From Verrucomicrobia bacterium UBA1412 (GTDB lineage Bacteria; Verrucomicrobiota; Verrucomicrobiia; Limisphaerales; UBA1412), in assembly GCA_002305615.1 (NCBI GenBank), contig DBPU01000008.1, forward strand, positions 1 through 9,386: 9,386 bases of DNA, read 5' to 3'. Under the pieces are notes generated by a model that did no database searches, was not told where the DNA came from, and saw only the letters and a program-made list of their open reading frames with translations. The position numbers were made by a program, and so were the translations under genes. Numbering within the stretch: the first letter of the stretch is position 1; every line of letters starts with the position of its first letter. Positions 1 through 6,217 of this stretch are shown here, piece by piece.

Positions 1-429
1 GAGTCTGCTCGCAAAAAGAATACGCTCGCCGGGTCTGTCCCTACTCCTTATGCGAAAGTCCCCATTGTCCGTACAGATGCTCCCAATCATTTTGACCCTC
101 TCTCCGGTCCTGCGCAATCAGCCTCTCGGCAGAGACTGAAACCTCTTAATCAGGAAGCAGCCCCGGCATCTTCAACACAAGACCCCATCCGCGGAAGAAT
201 TAATCTTTGGAGTTTTTGGGCTAATATCAGCCGCTTTTTTTCTAAAAACAAAAGCTCCGCCAAGAGTGACTCCTCCTCTGAGGGGTTCAGCCCTTCCCTC
301 TTTTTTGATACTAAGAAACTGAAGAGGACCCGGCGTGAAATGAAGATTATCCGCCGGCGCCTTTACCTGCTCATTGCCGTTTTCCTTCTCATCGTTTGGG
401 GGGTGATTCTCATGTTCCTGAAGCATTGA
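1..429 (+). CDS. 3' end of an unrecognised gene; product ends in a C-terminal membrane anchor
   Basis: Frame 1 is open from the first base to a TGA at 427-429, giving the last 142 residues of a protein whose start lies outside the window. The visible part is rich in Pro, Ser, Lys and Arg and looks like a disordered linker. At about residues 107-120 it becomes strongly basic (KKLKRTRREMKIIRRR). One hydrophobic segment follows (residues 121-140, LYLLIAVFLLIVWGVILMFL) and the protein ends in KH. By the positive-inside rule the basic flank should be cytoplasmic, so this resembles a tail-anchored protein with its bulk in the cytoplasm. The stop lies 8 nt before the metallophosphoesterase start, suggesting co-transcription. 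I recognise no domain and do not assign a function. The frame is supported by its openness and sensible composition. Confidence 0.7.
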   Translation, partial: ESARKKNTLAGSVPTPYAKVPIVRTDAPNHFDPLSGPAQSASRQRLKPLNQEAAPASSTQDPIRGRINLWSFWANISRFFSKNKSSAKSDSSSEGFSPSLFFDTKKLKRTRREMKIIRRRLYLLIAVFLLIVWGVILMFLKH

Positions 430-437
430 ATCCCGGC

Positions 438-1421
438 ATGGAAAGCATCCCGACGAAACATCGTATTCTGATTGCCAGTGACATCCACTATGCCAGTGAA
501 GGTGAAAAAGCGGAAGGTGAAAACGAACTGTCGATAATCGGGAACCCTTTTCTTAAGCTTTTTGCTAAAGTTTTTCGGCACTACTTCTGGATGCGCCATC
601 CGCATTCACATAATGATAAACTGCTGAAATTTCTGGCAATCGCTCCCGATGCGGATCTTTTTGTCGGCTGTGGCGACTACAGCTGCGGAGCCGGCAATAT
701 CGGAGTTCAATATCCGAGCGCCTATGCCAGTGTATCGGAGTGTCTTAGTCTGATGCGGCAGCGATTCGGACATAAAATGCTCGCTATTTGCGGCGATCAC
801 GAAATTGGAAAAATGAGCCTCTTTGGCGGAAAGGGAGGTCTTCGTCTGGCAAGTTGGCGAATCGGCCAGGAAAAGCTGGGAATCCGGCGCATTTGGCATC
901 GTCAGTTCGATTCGTGGAGATTGATAGGCTTGAGTTCTCCTCCGATTATTCTCCCCAATATCCAGAAAGAAATCCTTCCTGAAGAGAGGGAGGAGTGGGA
1001 AACGATTCGCAAAGAATATCTGCGGGAAATCGAATCACACATGAATTTAGTCACCCCTGATGATAAGGTGATTCTTTTCTGCCATGACCCCACTGCACTT
1101 CCTCACTTGGCTGAGTTGCCCGTCATCCAACATCTTTTGGGGCGAAAACGTATTGCCCTGACCATTGTGGGCCATTTGCACACGGAAATCATTCTCAAGG
1201 CTTCACGACTCTTAAGCGGAATGCCTCACCTGACTTTTTTGGGCAATTCCGCATCTCGAATGAGCTCCGCGTTGAAAAGAGCTAAAATCTGGAAAAGCTT
1301 CAATTTAGTTCTCTGCCCCAGTCTGGCCGGGTGCCAATGGGCCAAAGATGGAGGCTGGCTGGAATTGGAGCTGAACAATAACGGCGACTATACCCTCACT
1401 CGCCGTTATCTAAAGTGGTAG
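438..1421 (+). CDS. Calcineurin-like metallophosphoesterase
   Basis: A 327-residue protein with the metallophosphoesterase signature in order: D-x-H (D15, H17 in ASDIHYA), GD (G79-D80 in VGCGDY), GDHE (119-122), an isolated metal-binding His (H216 in LFCHDP) and GHLH (245-248). These residues normally build a two-metal centre that hydrolyses phosphoesters. The substrate cannot be read from sequence, so it could act on nucleotides, lipid head groups or proteins. The third motif is normally GNH(D/E); here Asn is replaced by Asp, unusual at a metal ligand. There is no signal peptide or membrane segment, so it is probably cytoplasmic. The ATG at 438 was chosen because it lies 8 nt after the upstream stop and just before the first beta strand. 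In-frame TTG codons at 396 and 426 would overlap the previous gene. No SD motif is evident. It converges on ktrA, 31 nt away. Confidence 0.85.
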   Translation: MESIPTKHRILIASDIHYASEGEKAEGENELSIIGNPFLKLFAKVFRHYFWMRHPHSHNDKLLKFLAIAPDADLFVGCGDYSCGAGNIGVQYPSAYASVSECLSLMRQRFGHKMLAICGDHEIGKMSLFGGKGGLRLASWRIGQEKLGIRRIWHRQFDSWRLIGLSSPPIILPNIQKEILPEEREEWETIRKEYLREIESHMNLVTPDDKVILFCHDPTALPHLAELPVIQHLLGRKRIALTIVGHLHTEIILKASRLLSGMPHLTFLGNSASRMSSALKRAKIWKSFNLVLCPSLAGCQWAKDGGWLELELNNNGDYTLTRRYLKW

Positions 1422-1440
1422 AAGGCGCTTCGGTGCTTCT
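1420..1440. terminator. UUCG-tetraloop hairpin between convergent genes
   Basis: On the + strand, AGAAG (1420-1424), one bulged G, then CGC-TTCG-GTG and CTTCT (1436-1440) fold into a 5+3 bp stem capped by a C(UUCG)G tetraloop, an exceptionally stable loop. It begins at the phosphoesterase stop codon and lies 12 nt past the 3' end of ktrA. No U-tract follows on either strand, so it is not a textbook intrinsic terminator. It may instead protect or end the 3' end of the rightward transcript. Confidence 0.4.
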
Positions 1441-1452
1441 GAAATTAAGCTC

Positions 1453-2136
1453 TTAAAGATTTTTATGAACGCCATACTTGCGTTCATATTCATTAATGCA
1501 CTCCCGTTTACCAAAAACGACCAGGACATCATCCTGGCGAATATAGATATCCGGGGAGGCCTCAAGCACATCCATATCATCCTCGGTTTCACCACGCAGG
1601 ATCAGCAACACAGTAATTTTGTGCTTTTGGGGCAGTTTCAAATCGATCAGGCTCCCCTCTTCAAAGTTCTCTCCTACGCAAATATGAGCTATCTGGAAGT
1701 CTTCAATTACCGGGGTCCGCTCGCTCATAACCTTAGCCAGAAGACGCTCTGCCAATCGATTGGCCATATCTCTGGTAGGCAGAATGACAATATCGGCTCC
1801 CACTTTTCCGAGCACCTTGGCATGTTTATCGTCGACGGCCCTGGCAACAATTTTTTTGATTCCCAGGTCTTTCAAAGCAAGTGTAGCGATAATGCTTCCT
1901 TGAAGGTTCTGTCCGATAGAAACCACCACCACGTCCGCATTCTGGACTCCTGCCTGCACTAACGCCGTTTCATCTTCTGCGTCCAATTCCATCACATGGA
2001 AACCATCTCCGGAAAGCTCTTCCATTCGCTTGGAATTCCGTTCTGCAATGATCACTTCGGCCCCCAGTTCAGCCAGCCTTTTGGCCAGCTGAGTTCCAAA
2101 GTTGCCACCGCCGATAATAAATACTCTTCTGCTCAT
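1453..2136 (-). CDS. ktrA: KtrA-type K+ uptake regulatory subunit (RCK/TrkA-N)
   Basis: A 227-residue protein with one RCK_N plus one RCK_C domain, matching the usual KtrA size (about 220) and not TrkA, which has two copies. The N-terminal Rossmann fold shows the nucleotide-binding loop G9-GGNFG-14 and an acidic residue after strand 2 (E32 in IIAERN). Further conserved stretches are VSIGQNLQGSI (about 73-82), ARA (98-100) and the helix start PTRDMANRLAE (about 120-130). Residues from about 142 form RCK_C. In the family, cytoplasmic KtrA rings bind ATP/ADP and gate the KtrB membrane subunit. It follows ktrB on the same strand after 84 nt, so the pair should form one KtrAB system. No SD is visible before the ATG (2134-2136). 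Confidence in family is high. Some databases would name it TrkA, and ligand responses are inferred. Confidence 0.93.
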   Translation of the reverse strand: MSRRVFIIGGGNFGTQLAKRLAELGAEVIIAERNSKRMEELSGDGFHVMELDAEDETALVQAGVQNADVVVVSIGQNLQGSIIATLALKDLGIKKIVARAVDDKHAKVLGKVGADIVILPTRDMANRLAERLLAKVMSERTPVIEDFQIAHICVGENFEEGSLIDLKLPQKHKITVLLILRGETEDDMDVLEASPDIYIRQDDVLVVFGKRECINEYERKYGVHKNL

Positions 2137-2150
2137 TATAAATTTGAAAA

Positions 2151-2166
2151 GGCTTTAGCTAAAACC
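2151..2166. repeat. Near-perfect palindrome upstream of ktrA
   Basis: GGCTTTAGCTAAAACC is a 16-bp palindrome with a perfect 10-bp core (TTTAGCTAAA) and one G:T-type mismatch pair outside it. It lies 14 nt before the ktrA start, in the ktrB-ktrA gap. It could be a protein-binding site or an RNA structure affecting ktrA translation. No function can be assigned from sequence. Confidence 0.3.
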
Positions 2167-2220
2167 AAAACTCTTATGCTCGGACATTCCATCCCCGCCG
2201 GCGGAGCTTGCGGCCCTGCC

Positions 2221-3648
2221 TTAACCCAATGATATCTGTTCTTCAGGATATTTAACATAAGATTTCTCCCAGGGCCGCAATAGGTAAACTGACAGCGTCA
2301 GTGTTAAAATACGCCCAACATACATCATCGCGACAAGAACCAGCTTACCTCCACTCGTCATAAGGGCTGCAGCCCCGGTGCTTAAACCCACCGTACAATA
2401 GGCAGATAAACCATCAAAAAAAATTGCCAGCCAGCCTAATTCCATCTGCGACGAAGGTTGCCTACTCTCTATAGCAATGAGGAATAGAAGTCCTATTACA
2501 AAGCCTATTGTAAACAACACTCCTAACATCAATGCAATGTGTACCAGTCTAAAAGGAATTCTCCTCTTAAAAATCTGTATATCTTCTTTGCGGCACAACA
2601 CAAACCAAGCCGCTGCCACGATCACAAAAAAGGTAGTTACCTTTATTCCTCCTGCCATTGAGCCTGAGCCGCCTCCGATAAACATCAAAATCATTAAACC
2701 CGCTAAGGTAACCGGATTGGCCTGGCCCAAATCTACTGAGTTCAGACCGGCCGTGCGGGCACTCGCCGCCTGAAAAAAACTGTTAAATAATTTCAGCCAT
2801 GCCCCATTACAGTCTTTCAAAGCATGGTTATACTCGAAAATGAGAAAAACTACCGTTCCAAAGACGATCATGATTAAAGTCATCAAAAGTGTCACTTTGG
2901 TCTGCAAAAGAAGAGAACCGCGCCGCATGAAATTCCGCCTCCAGAAATACCAATACCTTAGATTGATCATCGTCATCAGCCCCAAACCGCCCATAACAAC
3001 CAGAGAACTCAAAAGCCCAAGAAAATAAGGAGAGCTCTTCATTCTGACCATTCCTTCGGGGTAAAGGGAAAACCCAGCATTACAGAAAGCACTAACGGAG
3101 TGAAAAATGGAATCCCAAAGAACCAGGGCGAAAGCATCCCCTGCCAGCCCGGAAGCGGGGTCCACCAATAGCCCCACGTAACCGGTGGAATGATTAGCTC
3201 CCATGAGATAAAGAACTGCACCCAAAGCCTCGAAGAAAAAGATAAAGAAGCAGGCGTAAATAAAAATATCTACAGGCCGTACGGTTTTCATTTGCCCTAA
3301 AGTCGCCTGTATCACCTGCTCATCCGCCAAGGAGAGGCGCTGACCAACTACAACAACCATGATCAAACTTGATGTAAAAATCCCTACGCCTCCCATCTGG
3401 ATCAGAAATAGAATCACCATCTGCCCGGAAAAATCAAAAACTTCGCTTATAGATAACGTACAATGTCCAGTAATACAGACGGCAGAGGTCGCTGTAAATA
3501 AGGAGTCCACCCAGGATATCTGTTGCCCAGGGTTAAGAGAAATGGGCATCTTCAGTACGATCGTCCCTATCAAGATCAAGAATGCGAAACTAACAGGGAT
3601 AACCCATAACTGGGGCGCTTGAGTATTCTTAAATTTATATCCGAACAT
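2221..3648 (-). CDS. ktrB: KtrB/TrkH-family K+ translocating membrane subunit
   Basis: A 475-residue polytopic membrane protein of the SKT (TrkH/KtrB/HKT) superfamily with four M1-P-M2 repeats. Each pore loop keeps its filter glycine: TSAVCITGH (G61), SAFCNAGFS (G192), SARTAGLNS (G301) and SAYCTVGLS (G421). The intramembrane gating loop is present as GGGSGSMAGGIK (325-336), close to the family's GGGPGSTAGGIK. QMGGVGI and VMGGLGLM match conserved repeat segments. Length fits KtrB (about 450). With KtrA it should import K+, in studied systems often coupled to Na+. Oddities are His after the first filter Gly, where Leu is common, and GRILTL (445-450) where many relatives have a GR-x-GP-type motif. 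A promoter lies about 50 nt upstream. No good SD precedes the ATG at 3646-3648. Confidence 0.93.
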   Translation of the reverse strand: MFGYKFKNTQAPQLWVIPVSFAFLILIGTIVLKMPISLNPGQQISWVDSLFTATSAVCITGHCTLSISEVFDFSGQMVILFLIQMGGVGIFTSSLIMVVVVGQRLSLADEQVIQATLGQMKTVRPVDIFIYACFFIFFFEALGAVLYLMGANHSTGYVGLLVDPASGLAGDAFALVLWDSIFHSVSAFCNAGFSLYPEGMVRMKSSPYFLGLLSSLVVMGGLGLMTMINLRYWYFWRRNFMRRGSLLLQTKVTLLMTLIMIVFGTVVFLIFEYNHALKDCNGAWLKLFNSFFQAASARTAGLNSVDLGQANPVTLAGLMILMFIGGGSGSMAGGIKVTTFFVIVAAAWFVLCRKEDIQIFKRRIPFRLVHIALMLGVLFTIGFVIGLLFLIAIESRQPSSQMELGWLAIFFDGLSAYCTVGLSTGAAALMTSGGKLVLVAMMYVGRILTLTLSVYLLRPWEKSYVKYPEEQISLG

Positions 3649-3696
3649 TTATTTTTAAAAGAGCCTATCGTTTTTACACTTTTGCCGTGTTTCACT

Positions 3697-3725
3697 ATTC
3701 TACCTCGCATCAGAAGTATTATCAA
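3697..3725 (-). promoter_or_regulatory. Sigma70-type promoter for ktrBA
   Basis: Read on the - strand: -35 TTGATA (3720-3725), a 17-bp spacer, and -10 TAGAAT (3697-3702). Both boxes match the consensus at most positions and the spacing is optimal. Predicted initiation near 3690 gives a leader of roughly 40 nt before ktrB. It directly abuts the mnmE terminator-like hairpin, which supports ktrBA as a separate unit. Confidence 0.6.
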
Positions 3726-3726
3726 C

Positions 3727-3758
3727 AAAAAGCCCTCAGGTGGATCAAACCAAAGGCT
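3727..3758 (-). terminator. Probable intrinsic terminator of mnmE
   Basis: Just past the mnmE stop, read on the - strand, AGCCTTTGG can pair with CTGAGGGCT across a 10-nt loop (about 9 bp including three G:U pairs). It is followed directly by a run of five T. The stem is imperfect but its position between mnmE and the ktrB promoter is what a terminator would occupy. Confidence 0.45.
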
Positions 3759-3760
3759 CA

Positions 3761-5146
3761 TTACTTACCGATGCAGAATTGGTTAAAAATGGAATCCAAC
3801 AGGTCTTCGGTCGTCGTTTTGCCCAGGAGCTCACCAATTGAATTCACAGCTGCCGATAGTTCAGCAGCCAAGAGCTCAATCGGTTCACTCTGGCGCAATG
3901 CAAGCAGCCTTAAAGATTCATCCAGAGCCGAAGAGCAACGCATGAGACCTTGGCGATGGCGGGAATTGATTGCTGCATAGCCTTGGTTATAAGAAGATTG
4001 GCATCCAATTGCTTTTTCAAAAACAAGCTCTTTCAGCCGGTCCAACCCCTTACCGGTCAGGCAAGAGATGGAAACTGTATCTTCACTGCCTATACCGGAC
4101 GTAAAATTCCATTGTTGGCCCAAATCTTCTTTGTTGAGAACAACAATAAGCGGAGCCAAATCCTGTATTTCTTTGAAAAAAATCCGATCATCCTCTGAAT
4201 AAGGGAGAGAGCCATCGACAACCCACACAATGATATCTGCGCGGGTAATCCATTCACGGCTGCGCCGTACGCCCTCTTTTTCTACGATATTGTCCGAATC
4301 TCTCAGCCCGGCCGTATCTACAAAAGTCATGGGGACACCCTCCATGTCCACATCCGCTTCTATTGTATCACGAGTCGTGCCGGCTATTTCAGAGACAATC
4401 GCGCGTTCCCGGTTCAGTAGCGCATTAAATAAACTCGATTTCCCCGCATTGGGTCTGCCTACAATAGCCACACCAACACCACTTCTCAGAATCTGTCCTT
4501 CTCTGAAGGTAGCAAGCAGCTGCTGGACAGTCTCTTTTGCACTCAAAAGGCGCTTTTGCAATCCTTCTGCTATGTCAGGAGAAATATCCTCTTCAGGAAA
4601 ATCAATATAGGCCTCTACATGAGCTAGAGAACGAAGAAGATCATCCCGTATCTGGTCAAAAGCGCGTGAAAGCCCACCCGTCAGTTGATCAGAAGCTGCA
4701 CGAGCAGCTCTCTCCGTACGCGCATGTATAATATCTACAACCGCTTCTGCCTGAGTTAAATCCAGCTGACCATTCAAAAAAGCTCTGCGAGTAAATTCTC
4801 CCGGATCGGCCAATCGAGCACCTGCGTCCAGAACCGTTTCGAGCACGTTCCGGGCAACAATCAAACCACCGTGGCAGCTGATTTCCACACTATCTTCTCC
4901 CGTATAGGAACGGGGAGAACGGAACACCGAAACCAGTACTTCATCAATAAGAGCTGACTCCTTACAAAGGTAACCGTGATGAATCGTATGGCTGGGAAAA
5001 TCCCTGAAAGAGCCATTTTTCTTGGAGGAACGGCTGAAACAGGTTTCCACTATCGAGAAAGCTCCGGGGCCAGACACTCGAATCACAGCAATTCCTCCCT
5101 CTCCATACGGAGTAGCAATCGCTGCTATAGTATCAAAAACATCCAT
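3761..5146 (-). CDS. mnmE: tRNA uridine-5-carboxymethylaminomethyl(34) GTPase MnmE
   Basis: A 461-residue MnmE (TrmE). The N-terminal folate-binding domain opens with the family-typical FDTIAAIATPYGEGGIAVIR. A helical region flanks an inserted G domain with G1 GRPNAGKS (230-237), G2 GTTRD (256-260), G3 DTAG (277-280) and G4 NKED (338-341). The C terminus is the diagnostic FCIGK, whose Cys458 corresponds to the conserved catalytic-region Cys. With MnmG it installs cmnm5/nm5 groups on U34 of certain tRNAs, using GTP and a methylene-folate carbon. I chose the ATG at 5144-5146 because it puts FDTIAAI right at the N terminus; an in-frame TTG at 5182 would add 12 atypical residues. Only a weak GAG precedes the ATG. 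It follows rsfS after 70 nt. All key residues are intact. Confidence 0.97.
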   Translation of the reverse strand: MDVFDTIAAIATPYGEGGIAVIRVSGPGAFSIVETCFSRSSKKNGSFRDFPSHTIHHGYLCKESALIDEVLVSVFRSPRSYTGEDSVEISCHGGLIVARNVLETVLDAGARLADPGEFTRRAFLNGQLDLTQAEAVVDIIHARTERAARAASDQLTGGLSRAFDQIRDDLLRSLAHVEAYIDFPEEDISPDIAEGLQKRLLSAKETVQQLLATFREGQILRSGVGVAIVGRPNAGKSSLFNALLNRERAIVSEIAGTTRDTIEADVDMEGVPMTFVDTAGLRDSDNIVEKEGVRRSREWITRADIIVWVVDGSLPYSEDDRIFFKEIQDLAPLIVVLNKEDLGQQWNFTSGIGSEDTVSISCLTGKGLDRLKELVFEKAIGCQSSYNQGYAAINSRHRQGLMRCSSALDESLRLLALRQSEPIELLAAELSAAVNSIGELLGKTTTEDLLDSIFNQFCIGK

Positions 5147-5190
5147 TTTCTCAGACGGGAAACCCCATAAACCGAAACTCAACCAGGCTC

Positions 5191-5216
5191 AAAAGAAAAG
5201 AGCTAAACTCTTCTCC
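5191..5216 (-). terminator. Terminator-like hairpin after rsfS
   Basis: Immediately after the rsfS stop on the - strand, GGAGAAGAG pairs with CTCTTTTCT around a TTTAG loop (9 bp, two of them G:U), ending in a T-rich stretch (TTCTTTT). It may end or attenuate rsfS transcription before mnmE. The stem is A/U-rich and no strong mnmE promoter is seen in the gap, so it may be leaky. Confidence 0.4.
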
Positions 5217-5840
5217 TTATTCTTTCGAGGCGGTCTTCCTGGATTTGGAAACAGTTTTCCTGGGAGTCGGTTTTTTGACAGTCGCCTTAGGCTCCTTTTT
5301 AGTTGTCGCCTTTTTTGTCTTGGAAGCTGCGGGCTTTTTCGCCGTCTTTTCTGCCGTTTTCTTTGTCGAAGACTTTGCTTCTCCGGAAGCCTTTGTGGCC
5401 TTCTTTGTAGTTGTCTTTTTGGGGGCAGCGGTTTTAGCCCTGGTTTTTCTCGCCGGCTTTTCAGCCTCCGTATCGGCCTGGATAGAAGCTTCCTTATCTT
5501 TCAAACTCAGACGAACAGCATCTCCCCAAAAAGATTCCAGGTCATACCGCTGGCGAGTGTCATCACGCATCACGTGAACAACGACATCGTAATAATCCAG
5601 CACCACCCAACTGGTCCCGACCATGCCGTCCATACAGCGGGGATGGACACCGTATTTCTTAAAGACGTGGTCACGAATCTCGTTGATAATAGCCTTAAGA
5701 TGAGGTTCACTTAAGCCACTGCAAATAATAAAGTAATCGGCCACGGAAGTAAGTTTCCTTACATCCAGTGCGACTATATTTTCCGCTTTGCGATTGTCTG
5801 CAAGCTCCATGCACGTCAGAGCCAATTGTCTCGAATCCAT
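5217..5840 (-). CDS. rsfS: Ribosomal silencing factor RsfS with a histone-like C-terminal tail
   Basis: Residues about 1-110 are a full RsfS (DUF143/Iojap) domain: KAENIVALDVRKLTSVADYFIICSG (from residue 18), GTSWVVLDYYDVVVHV (75-90) and the closing RYDLESFWGDA. In the family RsfS binds ribosomal protein uL14 and blocks joining of the 30S and 50S subunits when nutrients are short. Typical RsfS is about 105-130 residues. This one has 207, because residues about 115-207 form a low-complexity tail of Lys, Ala, Thr, Pro and Ser with roughly a third Lys, resembling histone-H1-like proteins. The tail is continuous in frame to TAA at 5217-5219. The usual DYGD motif reads DYYD. The ATG at 5838-5840 gives the standard N-terminal length. 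The nearest SD-like motif (AAGGTGA) is 18 nt upstream, too far for normal use. mnmE follows after 70 nt. Confidence 0.93.
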   Translation of the reverse strand: MDSRQLALTCMELADNRKAENIVALDVRKLTSVADYFIICSGLSEPHLKAIINEIRDHVFKKYGVHPRCMDGMVGTSWVVLDYYDVVVHVMRDDTRQRYDLESFWGDAVRLSLKDKEASIQADTEAEKPARKTRAKTAAPKKTTTKKATKASGEAKSSTKKTAEKTAKKPAASKTKKATTKKEPKATVKKPTPRKTVSKSRKTASKE

Positions 5841-5877
5841 ACTGTGTATTAGCGATGGTCACCTTCAATTCCCTCGA

Positions 5878-5905
5878 TTGACAACCAAAGCCCCTCTAAT
5901 ATAGT
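5878..5905 (+). promoter_or_regulatory. Sigma70-type promoter toward the EF-G-like gene
   Basis: -35 TTGACA (5878-5883, perfect consensus), 16-bp spacer, -10 TATAGT (5900-5905). Initiation near 5912 would give an unusually long leader of about 300 nt before the start at 6214. Its -10 overlaps the -10 of the opposing rsfS promoter. Confidence 0.55.
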
Positions 5906-5925
5906 GACTCCCTGGCAGAAATCAA
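5898..5925 (-). promoter_or_regulatory. Sigma70-type promoter for rsfS
   Basis: Read on the - strand: -35 TTGATT (5920-5925), 16-bp spacer, -10 TATATT (5898-5903). Initiation near 5891 gives a leader of about 50 nt before the rsfS ATG. The -10 shares bases 5900-5903 with the rightward promoter. Confidence 0.55.
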
Positions 5926-6116
5926 GCTTACTCCTGCGGGTCTCCTCGCACCTCCCATCGCTTTTTTCAACCATTTATTCTTGACCCTGGCGAAACAAGA
6001 GGGCACGATTTCCGACGGAAACTTGGGTTGAGCCCGTCAATGCGACGAATGCTGTGAGTGGTTTGTCAGCTCAGGCGATTAGAACTTTTGTTCCAGTGGA
6101 TATTGGAATACGAGAA

Positions 6117-6144
6117 AGGTGCGCTGATATGTAAGTGCGCACCT
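6117..6144. repeat. 8-bp perfect inverted repeat, possible operator or leader hairpin
   Basis: AGGTGCGC (6117-6124) and GCGCACCT (6137-6144) are exact inverted copies with a 12-nt spacer. As DNA this resembles a dimeric regulator site just upstream of a -10-like TATAAA at 6148-6153. As RNA it is a hairpin in the long leader of the EF-G-like gene. No U-tract follows, so it is not an intrinsic terminator. Confidence 0.4.
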
Positions 6145-6160
6145 GTCTATAAAAATGTAA

Positions 6161-6217
6161 ATGAGTAACAAAACAAAACGCGCCCCTCAGGGGGTGTCAG
6201 TGAAAAACAATCTATGA
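6161..6217 (+). CDS. Possible 18-residue leader peptide overlapping the next start
   Basis: ATG at 6161 opens an 18-codon frame, MSNKTKRAPQGVSVKNNL, whose TGA (6215-6217) overlaps the ATG of the EF-G-like gene (6214-6216) in an ATGA arrangement typical of translational coupling. An SD-like AGGGGGTG (6189-6196) lies inside it, 17 nt before the downstream start. An in-frame ATG-TAA pair (6155-6160) sits directly before it. No SD precedes the leader itself, and so short a frame can arise by chance, so this is a candidate only. Confidence 0.25.
   Translation: MSNKTKRAPQGVSVKNNL
6181..6196 (+). other. Short GC hairpin masking an SD-like sequence
   Basis: CGCCCC (6181-6186) can pair with GGGGTG (6191-6196) around a TCAG loop. 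The 3' arm is most of the SD-like AGGGGGTG located 17 nt before the EF-G-like start, so folding would hide it. Ribosomes reading the candidate leader ORF would open it. Its regulatory role is inference. Confidence 0.3.

Larger units (their letters stand above)
5841..6213. other. 373-nt divergent intergenic region, rsfS / EF-G-like gene
   Basis: No conserved protein-coding gene was found here on either strand, and I saw no tRNA-like or rRNA-like segment. It contains overlapping divergent promoters (5878-5925), a 13-bp palindrome TTTCCGACGGAAA (6009-6021), an inverted repeat (6117-6144), a -10-like TATAAA (6148-6153), a possible leader ORF (6161-6217) and a short GC hairpin (6181-6196). The stretch 5926-6100 otherwise shows nothing I can name. 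Confidence 0.6.

Noticed and set aside
1465..1962. A 165-residue + strand frame
   Set aside because: It is antisense to ktrA, which has clear RCK motifs; the frame shows no domain of its own.
2135..2140. A perfect TATAAT overlapping the ktrA start codon on the - strand
   Set aside because: Initiation would fall inside the gene, and no -35 exists at a suitable distance, so it cannot serve the ktrA start. It is probably chance in an AT-rich stretch.
3576..3761. A 61-residue - strand frame between mnmE and ktrB
   Set aside because: It overlaps the start of ktrB in another frame and covers the terminator and promoter of this gap; no homology or SD was seen.
5245..5577. A 110-residue + strand frame that looks like a highly hydrophobic membrane protein
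   Set aside because: It is the antisense of the Lys/Ala/Thr-rich RsfS tail; Lys codons read backwards give Phe and Leu. The RsfS frame has clear homology on the other strand.
5022..5714. A 230-residue + strand open frame rich in Leu, Phe, Arg and Cys
   Set aside because: It lies antisense to mnmE and rsfS, has no recognisable domain, and its composition is an artefact of the lysine-rich tail.
5926..6110. Possible RNA gene in the long intergenic region
   Set aside because: No cloverleaf, T-loop motif, rRNA-like stretch or promoter-terminator pair could be found.
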